From contig JACZZP010000007.1 in the NCBI GenBank assembly GCA_015183035.1, positions 1,488,001 to 1,552,000 on the forward strand: a stretch of 64,000 bases of DNA, written 5' to 3'. The translations under genes were made by a program, and so were the position numbers. This document shows positions 1 through 12,417 of the stretch, one piece after another. The notes beneath the pieces were generated by a model. That model was not told the DNA's origin. It did not search any database and was given only the letters and a program-made list of their open reading frames with translations. The stretch comes from Meloidogyne chitwoodi (Eukaryota; Nematoda; Chromadorea; Rhabditida; Meloidogynidae). The first letter of the stretch is position 1. Each line of letters begins with the position of its first letter.

Positions 1-1256
<1,256 letters not shown>

Positions 1257-1733
1257 TAAATTTATTTTTTAATTTATTTTTAAATTTAATTTATTATTAT
1301 TTTAAAGTTTTCATAAAAATAATGTTTTTTTATTATTTTTTATTTAGGTAAATAACCAGTTGATGTCCTACCTGTCCGCAAAGAGAATTCGCTCTTTTCT
1401 TACCTTCTCTTGCATTTTTGGCGTTAGGAGAAGGGCACGCTTATTCTTCCTCTTCACTGTAATATGCCTGTTGGCACCAGTGATGTCCCGGTTCCGGGAA
1501 CCGGCACCGGTTCCCACGGTTCCGGTTCCGGAACCGGAACCGTGGAACCGTCAAAAATTGGAACCACTCCGGAACCGTGGAACCGTAAAATTCGTAGAAC
1601 CGGTTCGGAACCGGTTTTGGAACCGTCCATTTTTAATATTTATATAATTATTTTTTGAAACGAAAGTAATAAATTGATCGATTTTCATGAATAATTGATC
1701 CTAAAGAGATATTCAAGTTAATTTGCCAATGGC

Positions 1734-2381
1734 CAGTGGTTGGAAAATCGTACCAAATTTCGTACTCGTACTTTGGTACGAGAGGGAAAAAATGACTAAA
1801 ATACGAGGTACACGAGGAGTACGAGCTCGTACTCTCGTACTTAAGGTTTAAATTTTCGCCAAATTTCTTCCTTTTCCATGTGGAAATAAAATGTTCACTC
1901 CATTCCTCTTCCCCCAGTTTATTTTTACAAGCGAGAAAAGAAAAGGAATGTTTATATATATGTAATTTACTTATTTTTTCCAAGTATGCATCTATGGTTT
2001 AGTGGTTAGTGCGTTAGTCTGTTTTAGTAAATTGGTTGAGGTTCGAATCCTTTAATAAGTGAAAGGAATTTGGAGTTATTAATTGCTGCTAGAGTCACTT
2101 ATTTTTTAAAAATTTTAGAAGAAAAATTAAATCAGAAATTTTCGTTTACGGCACTAAAAAGGTGTAATTTTTGGCAGCAGATGTTTAAAAATTTTAAAAA
2201 TTTTTGACTGCGGCGCTGAAAATGATGAATTTTTGGCAACTAAAGTGCAATAATGATTCAAAATTTTCGCCTGCGGCGCTATGAAAAAACTAAATTTATG
2301 AAAATTTACCCAAAACGCAAGAAAAAATATAAGAAAAGTACGAGGTACGAGTACGAGCAAAATTGGAATTTCCAACCACTG
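1734..2381. mobile_element. Second hAT-like element nested inside the first
   Basis: The termini are CAGTGGTTGGAAA at 1734 and TTTCCAACCACTG ending at 2381, a 13-bp perfect inverted repeat. The flanking octamers (CCAATGGC and ATAATGAC) match at 5 of 8 positions, a weak or decayed target duplication. Subterminal sequence is rich in GTAC/CGAG motifs at both ends (1749-1840 and 2338-2360). The middle (2120-2290) has a loosely repeated unit containing TGCGGCGCT. No transposase is present. Confidence 0.65.
1987..2062 (+). repeat. tRNA-like sequence (pol III box A/B-like), probably a tRNA-derived repeat
   Basis: The segment TGGTTTAGTGGTTAG resembles the D-arm/box A region of Glu/Asp-type tRNAs. 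About 45 bp downstream, GGTTCGAATCC is a perfect box B/T-loop sequence. The acceptor and D stems do not pair properly and the T stem is imperfect, so it does not look like a functional tRNA. It lies inside the innermost transposon; a SINE-like head or a captured tRNA pseudogene are the likeliest readings. Confidence 0.4.
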
Positions 2382-3223
2382 ATAATGACTCGAGGCCTTA
2401 ATAATCGGACTCAATAAAAATTACTTTCACGGAAATTGATGATCCATCTTAATTTGAATTAAAAGAATGAACAATTTTCGACAATATATTATTTTTGAAT
2501 AAAAAAATTTTATTTTATGCTATTTTATCATATTTAAAAAAAATTTTCTGGAACCGCTTCCGGAACCGCTGATTTTTTTTGGAACCGGAACCGAGGAACC
2601 GTTAAATTTTGGAACCGCTCCGGAACCGGAACCGTGGAACCGTCAAAAATTGGAACCACTCCGGAACCGGAACCGCGGAACCGAACAAAAATTTGGAACC
2701 GGGACATCACTGGTTGGCACTTGGAAATAAAGGAGTAAAATAATTAAAATTAATTAATAATAAAGCGAAAATATATTTAAGATTCAGAATTGTCCGAAGA
2801 TGAGACATATTACATAATTACCTAAATATTTGTCCTTTTACTGGTTTTTATCTCTTAATTATAATCCAATAAAAGATTGATATCCACCTGATCTAGAAAT
2901 ATATTTGAAAATGTTATCCCAAATTTATGATCTTTGATTATTAATGTTTGGTCACTTTTAAAATAAATATATTTTCGCTTTATTATTAATTAATTTTAAT
3001 TATTTTACTCCTTTATTTCCAAGTGCCATAAGGCATATTACAGTGAAGAGGAAGAATAAGCGTGCATTTCTCCTAACGCCAAAAATGCAGGAGAAGAAAA
3101 GAAAAGAGCGAATTCTCTTTGCGGACAGGTAGGACATCAACTGGTTATTTACCTTTTATTTATATATTTGAATTTTCCTTTTTATTTTTTTAAATTAATT
3201 TCTGCTTATTTTTTTTGAAATTG

Positions 3224-3989
3224 ATGGATGTTATTATTAAAAATCTTTTAAAATTTGATCAAAATATAAGTGAATATTTGGCAAAAATTGGATCAAATGG
3301 AATTTGTACAAAATTAAAAATTAAAAAAATTTGTTTTCTTTTGGAATTTATAATGCATGGAATTCCTTGGATTTTTGGTAAAATAATAATTTAAAAAATA
3401 AATATAATAATTTATTTTATTTAAAAGGAATGTTTATTTCAATTATTTATGCTCATTTAAACAATTGGCCAACTTCAAAAATTAATTTTTTAAATTTAAT
3501 AATTATTGGATTATTCTTTGATTTAGCTTTAATTGGTTTATTAAAAATATTATTTAGAAGAGATAGACCTAATAAAAGAAAGGTTATTTTATTAATTAAA
3601 ATTAAAAATATATTTATTTTAATTAATTTAAAAAAAGATATTTCTTGGTGCACCAATTATTGATAATTATTCTTTTCCTTCTGGACATGTATCTAGAGCT
3701 ACAATGATTAGTATTTGTTTTATTATTATTATTAAGGTTTATTATTTAAATATTTTTTAATTTTAAATATTATTTTAGTTAAATTATTTTAATTTTGTTA
3801 TTATTCTTTTTCCATTAATTTTGGCATTTTCACGTGTTTTAAGTGGAGAACATTTTATTTCTGATGTAATTGCTGGTTATTTAATTTAAATTTTAATTAA
3901 TATTTTTTTAATTTTTAAAAGGTCTTTTAATTGGTTGTTTTGAAGCTTTTATTTTTATTATTTTAATGCAAGAAAGATTAAAAGATTAA
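3224..3989 (+). CDS. PAP2-family lipid phosphatase (PLPP6-like)
   Basis: An integral-membrane lipid/polyisoprenoid phosphatase. All three PAP2 active-site motifs are present once the introns are removed: KILFRRDRP (K-x6-RP), YSFPSGH (PSGH) and SRVLSGEHFISD (SR-x5-H-x3-D). The early segment FIMHGIPWIFG resembles the corresponding part of PLPP6 (presqualene diphosphate phosphatase). There are about five exons, split near 3379, 3594, 3735 and 3890. The start is the ATG at 3224 (MDVIIKNLL). The ~200-residue length suits the single-domain subfamily. Substrate assignment to presqualene or polyisoprenoid diphosphate is by family resemblance only. Confidence 0.85.
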
Positions 3990-5505
3990 ATAAATTATTT
4001 ATTAATTTATTTTAAATATATATATTTTGTTTTAGTTTTTTTAAAATATTATTTAAATAGAAGATTGGTCAAAAAAATTTTTTTAAAGTAATAAATCTAA
4101 CAAAAATTCCAAAAATGTGTTAAATAAAAAAATATTTAAAATAAACATTTGTATGTTTAAAAATAAGAATAAATATTACCTATATATTTTTTATTAAATA
4201 ATTAACTGATCGGATTTTTTTTCTTTTTTATTTCTTTTTTTTTTTTTAAATAAAAATAAATTTTAGACAAAGGACACCAATTTATTTTTAAAAAATAAAT
4301 CAGTCAGGCATTAATAAATTTCTGCCAAATTTGACAGACTTAACGACTTTATTTATTTTATTTTTATTTCCTTCCTCTCATATTCTTTTTGTTGAATTTT
4401 CTAGCTTCTTGTTTTATCTTCTTTTTATCATTTTCTTTTTTTTTTTAAAAATTAGGAAAGAAAGTTTTTACTTTTAAAAGGATTAAGAAGAAAATGGGGA
4501 GATGTTTTATTTTATTTCTTTAAAAAGAAAGGAATAAGAGATTTAAATAAATTTAAATAAACATTAAATATTATTATTTAATAATTATTAAAAAATAAAA
4601 TATTCATTACTGGGGAAAAATTAATTTTTTTCCAACTTAAATAGATAAATATTTTATTTTATTATTTTCTTTCTTTTAATAAAATTCTTAAAAAATATAA
4701 ATTTTATTTTTAATTAAATTTAAAAAATACTTCTTTAACTACTAATTGGCAATATATAAATAAATAAATATATTTACCCCATTTTTATTCCCACAGATTG
4801 AATTTCTTTTTTTTATTAACAACTTAGAGGGAATATTCTAAATAATAAACTTATTTTTAACCAATAAATAAACATAACAACTTTACTACTTTTACTTGTC
4901 TCCACTTTTGTCTTTATAAGTATATATTATATATTTGTCACCCCCGGGCTTTTCCCTTTTTTCTACTTTACTTTAATATATTTTCCCAATTACTTGAACA
5001 AATAAATACTTAAAAATACTTTTTTATTTATTTCTCACCCTCTCCTTTTTTTATATTTATTTTTAAATATTTATTAACATTTTTTCAGATTTATTTTTTT
5101 TTATTTTAAATTTGCGCGACATTTATTTATTTATATTAATTAATTAATTTTTTAATAATTGGAAATTGTAGACAATTAATTGTTTTTAAATATATAAATT
5201 AAATAAATTTAGTTATTTATCTAATTTTTATTTAAATTTATTTTCTAAAATTTAATTTTAGTAATTTTTAAGTCCTTTCTCTTTTTTATATTTAAAAATA
5301 ACCTTTTAAAATTACTCAAAACTAAATTAATTAATTTCTCATTTTTATTAATTCCAATTTAATAAATATTTTATTATTTAATAAAATAATTATATTTATT
5401 TTTTACCTTTTTATTAGACAGGTGCTTTTTTTTAAAAATAAAATAAATATTATTATTTTATTTAAATATAATAATAATTATTATTATTTTTTAAAGTTAT
5501 GACTG
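3990..5505. other. Intergenic, extremely AT-rich
   Basis: About 1.5 kb of poly(A/T)-rich DNA with no open frame showing family resemblance. Homopyrimidine runs near 4200-4260 and 4380-4450 may belong to the 5' region of the following gene. No inverted or tandem repeat beyond simple A/T runs was noticed. Confidence 0.6.
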
Positions 5506-6470
5506 ATGAACAAATGTTATTTTATTAAAATAATTAAATTAAAAATATTTTTATTGTTATTTTTATATTTTAAACCTTCAATTAGTCCATCATTACCAGA
5601 ATATCCATTTATTAGGTAAATATATATATATTTTTTTAAAATTAATTTAAAAATTATTTTCTTTTTTATTTAAATTTAATTATTATAAAAAATAATTATT
5701 TATTTTGAATAAAATTAATTACAAAAATAAATAATACCCTCTAATGGGTGTTCTTATAATTATAAATTAATTTTAAATTAATTTTAGTTGTTTTTCATGT
5801 GCTTCTGAGGTAAAAATAATTATTTAAAATAATATTATTATTTTTATTTCAAAAAAAGGAATATGAAAAAATCTTTCAAAATTCTAAAAATTCAGCACTT
5901 TTTGGTCGTCCATTATTATTTAATCGTTTATGTGATACTCAATTAGATTTAAATTCTTTAAGTCCATCAGCATTAGTTTCTTGTGATACAGCTTGTATTT
6001 CTATTTTAGAACCACAATTTTTTGGAGGTTTTTTATTTATTTATTTATTTTAATTAATTAAATTAAATAAAAAGGTGTTCAAAATGAACGAAGACCTTTT
6101 TCTTTTGTGAGAGGATGTGCTTCTGATATTTTTGAATTAGCTATAAATAAATTAGAAAATAATAATAATATTGGTATTCCTGCTGAAATTGAATATTTAC
6201 ATAGAGTAAAAGATTGTATTGAATTACCTATTGGTAAAATATGGCCTTTATTAGAAGAAGGAGAAGATAATTCTAATAGGTTTATTTATTTATTTTAATT
6301 AAATTTAATTTCTCTTTTATTTTTATAGAGAATTAGTTAAAGTTTGTAGTTGTGACACAGATGAATGTAATAATCATGATGATATTACTAATAATTCTAA
6401 TAAATTAATTATAAATAATTATTTAATAATTAATATTATTATTCTTATTTTTTGTTTTTTTAATAAATAA
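5506..6470 (+). CDS. Secreted, probably GPI-anchored Ly6/uPAR-like protein
   Basis: The in-frame ATG at 5506 (MNKCYFIKIIKLKIFLLLFL) gives a signal peptide. The mature domain has a cysteine-rich three-finger pattern: CFSC near the N-terminus, then LCDT, SCDTAC, RGCAS, KDCIE and the closing CSCDTDECNN, which is the CxC...CN signature of LU/Ly6 domains. The C-terminus is a strongly hydrophobic stretch (LIINNYLIINIIILIFCFF) with only NK after it, as in GPI-anchor signals. Segments such as RPFSFVRGC resemble nematode Ly6/quiver-like proteins. It probably acts at the outer cell surface; partner unknown. Exons are joined at about 5615, 5810, 6027 and 6279. Confidence 0.7.
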
Positions 6471-6638
6471 ATATATTTATTATAATTATATTTTGGTAAC
6501 CTTTATTAAAGAATAAATTAAATAAAATTAAATTTATTATATTTTAACCAGAAAACAATTAAAACTATTTTTATATTTATTTAATTTAAATATTATATAT
6601 AAAAATAAATATTAATTTACAATATTAATTTAATTAAT

Positions 6639-8355
6639 TTAATTATTTTTACTATTTGTAGTTCCAGTAATTGATTTATATGTTATTCTTAAATCTTTAA
6701 ATTGTTTTGTAAAAAAGAAATAAAGCATTGGATTAGCAAATGAATTTATATTAAATAAAAAATTAACCAAATCTTTTGCAAATATAAAACACTAAAAAAA
6801 TAAATAATTAAATTAATTTAATTTAATTAATTAAATTACAGGTTCATTTCCATAATGTCGTAAATCAACAAAACGTATAATTAAACCACCTATAAATTAA
6901 TTATTTAATTATTAATACTACAATGAATCTCATTATAATAAGAGATAACTAATCTTTTTTTAAAAATAAATAAATAAATTAATTAATTAATTAATTAATT
7001 AATTAATTAACCAGTATGACATAAAAAGAATAATAAAACAACAGCAATTAATAATCTAACAGAACGTTTTTCTCTTTCCATTCTTTTTATTTGTCCAACA
7101 GATATTAAACGACGAGAAGCACAACGAATAGAAGAAAGTATTCGAATATTTAAAACAGAAATTAATATTAAAGGAATCTAAATAATTAATTTAAATAAAT
7201 AAATTAATTTAAATATAAATAAATTAATTAATTAATTAAAAATAAATTAATTAAAATATTCTAACCAAATAAACACACATTGGATATAAAACTTTATGCA
7301 TCTAAATAATTAATTTTAATTTTAAAATATTTATTTAATTTTACCAAAAAATTATATTGTTCATTTTTTGCTAAATCTGATCGTTCATGCCTTTAAAAAA
7401 ATATTTTTATTTTTATTTAATTAAAATAAACCAAATAATAATTCTTTTTTGTTGTTCATTATTTAATTTAATAATATTAATTCCCCATTTAAATTCAAAC
7501 CAAACTGGAATATTAAAAATTAAAGCACATAAAGGAATTAAAATTAAATGTAAATTTTTAGTTGTTTTAGAAGAAGAAATATTTGTTAATGGATTTAAAA
7601 TTGCTTTATGACGTTGAAATGATATAAAACATCTTTTATTTTAAATTATTTAATTAAATTAATTTAAAAGAATACATTGTCCAAATAGAAGCACAATTAG
7701 CAGATAATAATCCCCCTGCTAATCCACCTGTAAATAAATAAGCTAATTGTGCTATTAGTCCTAAAGGGTCCATTTCAAGATGATCATGTAATGCAGGTAA
7801 ATATAAAACAAGAATTGAAAATATTAATTGTAACTTTAAAATATAAAATAAATAAATTAAAAATTAAAATAAACTAACAGAATCACAACAACATAAAACA
7901 ATTAAAACAGGTACAAGAGGATGTGATCCTTCATTACTAAAATTAAATTAAAATAAATAATTAAATTAAAAATAATATTTTTATTTAAATTAATTAATTT
8001 AATTTTACCGTTTTTGTTTAAATAATTTTTGTAAAATAAAAGAATCATTTCTATTAATACTAATATTAGTATTAGAAGATATTAAAGTATTATTATTATT
8101 ATTATTTAATAATTTATTTTCTTCTATAAAAATTGTTGGAGAATATTTTCTTTTATTTAAATTAATTATTTGTTTAATTGTTTTTTTATTATTTATTTTT
8201 TTTCTTTTTAAAAATACATAAATACAAGATAAATTTAATAAAAGACCAAAAATACAAATTATTGGTAAAATATATAAATCTAGATATTTTCCCATTAAAC
8301 GCCAAGGTTGTGTTGAATTACATTTAATTGTTGTTAAATTAATTATTTTAAACAT
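6639..8355 (-). CDS. Rhodopsin-family GPCR, peptide-receptor-like
   Basis: A seven-helix receptor in about eight exons. TM1 has the conserved Asn (CIFGLLLNLSCIYVF). TM2 has VLIVLCCCDS, TM3 runs through IWTMYSFKRCF, and TM5 has LIPLILISVLN. TM6 ends FFLCHTG, and TM7 has FANPMLYFFFTKQFKDL, an NPxxY-type motif followed by a basic helix 8. TM6/TM7 resemble nematode FMRFamide-type receptors. The first intracellular loop is long and Asn/Lys-rich (about residues 50-115). The E/DRY position reads KRC. It starts at 8355 (MFKIINLTT, with Asn glycosylation sequons) and ends TTNSKNN. Its 3' end converges on the Ly6-like gene 168 bp away. Confidence 0.8.
6977..7010. repeat. (TTAA)n microsatellite in a GPCR intron
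   Basis: An uninterrupted run of about eight TTAA units directly before an exon border of the receptor gene. A simple repeat with no other structure. Confidence 0.9.
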
Positions 8356-9391
8356 TTATTTTATTTTTTTAATAAAAAATAAAAAATAATTTAAAAATAT
8401 ATTTTTATTTGTTGCCTAAAAAAACAATTGAAAATCCCCCTTCTTCTAAAGAAAAATAATAAAAAAATAGTAAATCCATCAATTCATCAATTTCACAAAA
8501 ATATAAATAAAAAAAACTTTCTAAAATTTTAAAAATAAAATAAAATTTTCTTTCTTTTTTTATAATTTGCCGGTGGCTTAATTTAATTTAATTCTTTGTT
8601 CTTAATAAAAAGACCACCCAATTTTTTTAAACTTTTTTATTTTTGAAGTATATATTTATTTATTTATTATTTTGAAAATTATGGAATTTTTTAATAAAAA
8701 TATTTAGAAATATAATAAAAAATAAAAAATATTATTTTTGTATTTTTAGACATTTAATCAATTATTTATTTATTTATTTATTTTAAATATTTAATAATTT
8801 AAAAGAAAAAATAACAATAAAATAAGGCATTTGATAATTATTTATTTCTTTTTTAATTATTTTTATTATATAACAAAAAATTCCCTGCTTATCAAAAAAT
8901 TAATTTAATTAAAAAAATCAAATAATAAATTGTTAAATAATTAAATAATAATATTATTAAACACAAAAAAAAAGATTTTTTAGAGAACATTTTTTTTAAA
9001 ATAATTTTATCAACTTAAAATAATTTCATAATATTATTTTAAATATTTAATTTAATTAAAAAAGTGATGATATTTTTTAAAAAATCAAATTATTAATAAA
9101 ATAATTAATAATAATATTTAATAAAAATATTAAAAAAAAAAAGATTTATTATTTTATTTAATCTTTAAAATTAAATGTCAAAATTTAAAAATATATAACA
9201 ATCATATTTATATTGTTCTTTTAAAAATAAATAAATAAAATATATAATAATAATATTATTTGTGTGTGGCATTTCTTTTTTATTTAAATTTTTTATTTGA
9301 AAAATCAAATTTTTAAATTTTTATTATCTTCTCAAGAGAAGCTAAATTAATTTAAAAAAATAATATTAATTAAATAATTAAATTATTATTT
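8356..9391. other. Intergenic, AT-rich
   Basis: About 1 kb between the GPCR start and the end of the AGMO gene, both on the minus strand. It consists of A/T runs and short TTTATT/AATAAA-like repeats. No coding similarity or RNA gene was recognised. Confidence 0.6.
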
Positions 9392-11882
9392 TTAAGCTCT
9401 ATAACGTTGTTCTAATATTACAAATATTTTTTCTTCATTTTTTTCTTTTTTATTAATTTCTGGTAATTCATTTTTATTTAAAATATCAATTTTTCTTTTA
9501 TTTTCTTTACATTTTTTCCAATTTATTATTTGTAAAATTAAATAAATTAACCAAAAAATACCAGAAAAAGAAAATAAAGAAAAAACAAAAATACGATTTA
9601 ATCTAAAAAATTAAAAATTAATTAAAATTAATTAAAAAACCTAAATCCATTATTTTCTTTAATTATTTTAATTAAATAATAAATTAAAACTCCAAATATT
9701 CTAAATAATTCAATTAAAGGTGCCCATTTATTTAAATCAAAAAAAGCTCCAAACATTAACACTAAAAATAAATTAATTTAATTAAAAATAATTAAAAAGA
9801 ATTTTTTTTTAATTATTTTGCCATAAATTCATTTTAAAAAAATTTAGAAAAAATATAAAAATGAGAGAATTTCTCTCTTCTTTTTTTCATACTCTTTATT
9901 CTTTGTAAATTAATAAAGAAAATATATATATAGGAGTACTGTAATTAAATTAACTAATTTTAAAATAATTAAATTACTAACTTGAACAAATAAAAAAATT
10001 AATTTTTAATAAAAAATCAATCCAATCAAGTTCTAAACGGTCATATTCAAAATGTAAAAATATACAAAGAAGTAATAAAAAATGTCCAAAAATATAAATT
10101 TTTAACCAACGAGGAATTATTGGATTATAAATAATTGGTGGTTTTTCAGGTTCAGGAATATTAAATGAAGATTCAAATAAAGTAAACCAATGAAAGAATA
10201 ATTTAACCTTTTATTTAAAATTAAATTAAATTATATTTATATTTAATTACTTTAATTCCTGGATACCAACCAGGAGGATAATAAATAGCCTAAAAAATAT
10301 TAAATAAATAAATTAATTAATTAAATAAATAAAATTAAAAAAAAAAATAAACTTTTAATTTATCAATAAATTTTGGAAATATTTTTATTTTATTTTCATT
10401 ATCAATTTGTCTCCATTTAAAAAAAAGTAATTCTCCAATTGTATGAAATTGTAACCATAATTGATTAAAATTATTTTCATTTTTAATTAATCCATAAATT
10501 GGAGGATCTGATAAACGTTCTGATTCAAATGTTCCAAATATTCTATCCCAAATTATTAAAACACCTTTTTAATAAATATAAATATTTATTTATTTAAATA
10601 AAATAAAAACCTCCAAAATTTCTATCAATACAATAAGGATTACGGCCATGATGAACCTTTTATTATTTTTTAAAAATATTAAAATAAAAATAATTAAAAA
10701 CTCTATGATGTGAAGGAGTATTTAAAATATATCCTAAAGGACCAAGAGAGCCAAGTAACTGAAAAATAATAAATAATAATATTTTAAAATAATTAATAAA
10801 AAACAAACACTAGTATGCATCCAAAATTGAAAAATTTCAGAGAAATAACGATGAACAAGAAATATTGGTGGAGGAATAAAAAATGCCTAAATAAGAAATA
10901 TTAGAGAAATAAATAAATAATTTAATTTAAAAATATATTTTAAATTAATTTACTTGTAAAATATCATAAATAGCCAATCCTGTATCCTAAGTTAATAAAT
11001 AAATTAATTAAATTTTATTTTAAATAATTTTCAAAAAACTTGTATAGCAGCTTGTCTAAGTGCTGTAGATAAATTAAAATATTGACTTGAATGATGAATT
11101 GTGTGAAGTCCCCAAAAAATACCTGCTTCTAAAAAAACATTTAAAAAATAAAATTAATAAAATAAAACCATGTATTGCTCTATGCCCCAAATAATAAACA
11201 AAATCTTGAGTAATTAAACAACTAAAAAATATAATTAATTAATTAATTAATAATACATTATCCAAATCCAATTAATATCTAAAGGTAATTCTAATATTCT
11301 ATAATTTTCCCAAATCCAAATATAACCAAATATAGCAATTGCTCTACCTCCAAATCTTTTAATTAAATTATTAAAATAATTAATTTAATTTAATTAATTT
11401 ACTTAAAACATTGTGAGAGCATACCAGCACAAACTGATGTTATTGAATCATTTAAAGCAAAACTTAATTAATTTTTAAAAATATTTATTTATTTTTAACC
11501 GATTAGAATGTCCAGTAAAATTAAGAATAATAAATTCTATAAATATTAATATCATCCACCAAGCAGAAACCTTTAAAAATAAATAAATTAATTATTTAAT
11601 TAATTTAATTACTTGAACATTATAATTAGGAACATTATCAATATTCTCAAATGTTGATCTTTAAAATAATTAATTTAATTTAAAAATAAAAAAATAAACA
11701 AACTCCCAAGGAGTTGTCAAATAAAAAATTAATCTTAAATTTTTAAAATCTAATCTTTGATAAAGACGAACAGCCAAAGAAGTATTTGGGAAATATTGAG
11801 AAAAATTATTAAAAAAACATTCTGCCGTAGAAAATAAGTTTGAATTATTTTTAGTAATATTATTATTATTTAATAAATTCAT
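9392..11882 (-). CDS. AGMO: Alkylglycerol monooxygenase (TMEM195/AGMO)
   Basis: A tetrahydrobiopterin-dependent di-iron membrane enzyme that cleaves ether lipids. The minus-strand exons give the fatty-acid-hydroxylase histidine boxes in order: LGHRAIHE, then GLHTIHHSSQYFNLSTALRQ, then TPSHHRVHHGRNPYCI, followed by GGVLIIWDRIFGTFESE. These are diagnostic for AGMO. The N-terminus (MNLLNNNNITK) is at 11882. N-terminal helices include WWMILIFIEFIILNFTGH. C-terminal exons add several hydrophobic segments (FGHFLLLLCIFLH, FVFSLFSFSGIFWLIYL) and a basic tail ending LEQRYRA. The gene is split into about 16 small exons. An endoplasmic reticulum location is expected from the family. Confidence 0.92.
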
Positions 11883-12417
11883 TTAATTTATTTTTTAAAA
11901 ATAATTTTTGGTTAAGAAATAAAAATAAAATAAAATTCAATGCGCAAAAAATAAAAAAATTCTTATTTTTCTCCTTATAGATGACCACAATAAATAAATA
12001 AAAGAAAATCTCTCCTCTCTTTTTTTAATTTTTCTTTTAAAAATCTATATATCCATCCAAACTAGTTTAATATATCCTTATTTTTTTAAATTAATTTTTA
12101 AAAATTTATTTAATATAAATTATTTAGAGCAAAAGGAATATTAGCTACCAATAATAAGAAAATAGTTTTATTAAAAAAATAAAGAAAACATTAAAAACAA
12201 ACATCTCTTCTTTTTATTCCTCTTTTAAAATAATTTTAATATTTAATAATTATATATTAATTAAATAATTAAAAGAAAATATTAAAAAAAAGATCAAATT
12301 TATGTAGAATTTAATTTATAAAATTAAATTAAAAATATATTTATTATTTAATTGTTTTTGTAAATCTAAAAATTACAAAAAAATACAAATTCTTTTATTT
12401 TTTTCCCAAAATTTTTA
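11883..12417. other. Intergenic, AT-rich
   Basis: About 530 bp between the AGMO start and the end of the acyl-CoA dehydrogenase gene. It should contain the AGMO 5' region. No element was identified. Confidence 0.55.

Larger units (their letters stand above)
1478..2712. mobile_element. hAT-type element inserted in the left arm of the outer element
   Basis: The ends are inverted: CAGTGATGTCCCGGTTCC at 1478 and its complement ending at 2712. A perfect 8-bp duplication, GTTGGCAC, lies at 1470-1477 and 2713-2720. The 8-bp duplication and CAGTG terminus are typical of the hAT superfamily. Subterminal zones (1486-1630 and 2548-2700) are packed with GGAACCG/CGGTTCC repeats, as expected of transposase-binding sites. 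No transposase is encoded, so it is non-autonomous. Removing 1478-2720 restores a continuous arm in the outer element that matches its partner arm. Confidence 0.85.
1347..3153. mobile_element. MULE-like non-autonomous element with ~190-bp inverted ends, interrupted by a hAT element
   Basis: The left arm (1347-1477, resuming at 2721-2779) is the reverse complement of the right arm (2964-3153) over about 190 bp with only a few mismatches. The arms begin GGTAAATAACCAGTTGATGT. The element is flanked by a perfect 9-bp direct repeat, TTTTATTTA, at 1338-1346 and 3154-3162. Long inverted ends plus a 9-bp target duplication suit Mutator-like elements, although the duplication is AT-rich and could partly be chance. 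Without the nested insertion the element would be about 564 bp with a 184-bp non-coding core. It lies 90 bp after the TYMS stop. Confidence 0.8.

Noticed and set aside
1360..1658. Two overlapping open frames rich in Pro/Glu/Gly/Thr
   Set aside because: They are translations of the inverted arm and the GGAACCG motif cluster of the transposon; there is no start context or splice structure, and the composition comes from the repeat.
1987..2062. Functional tRNA gene
   Set aside because: Box B is perfect, but the acceptor, D and T stems do not pair. It is kept only as a tRNA-like repeat.
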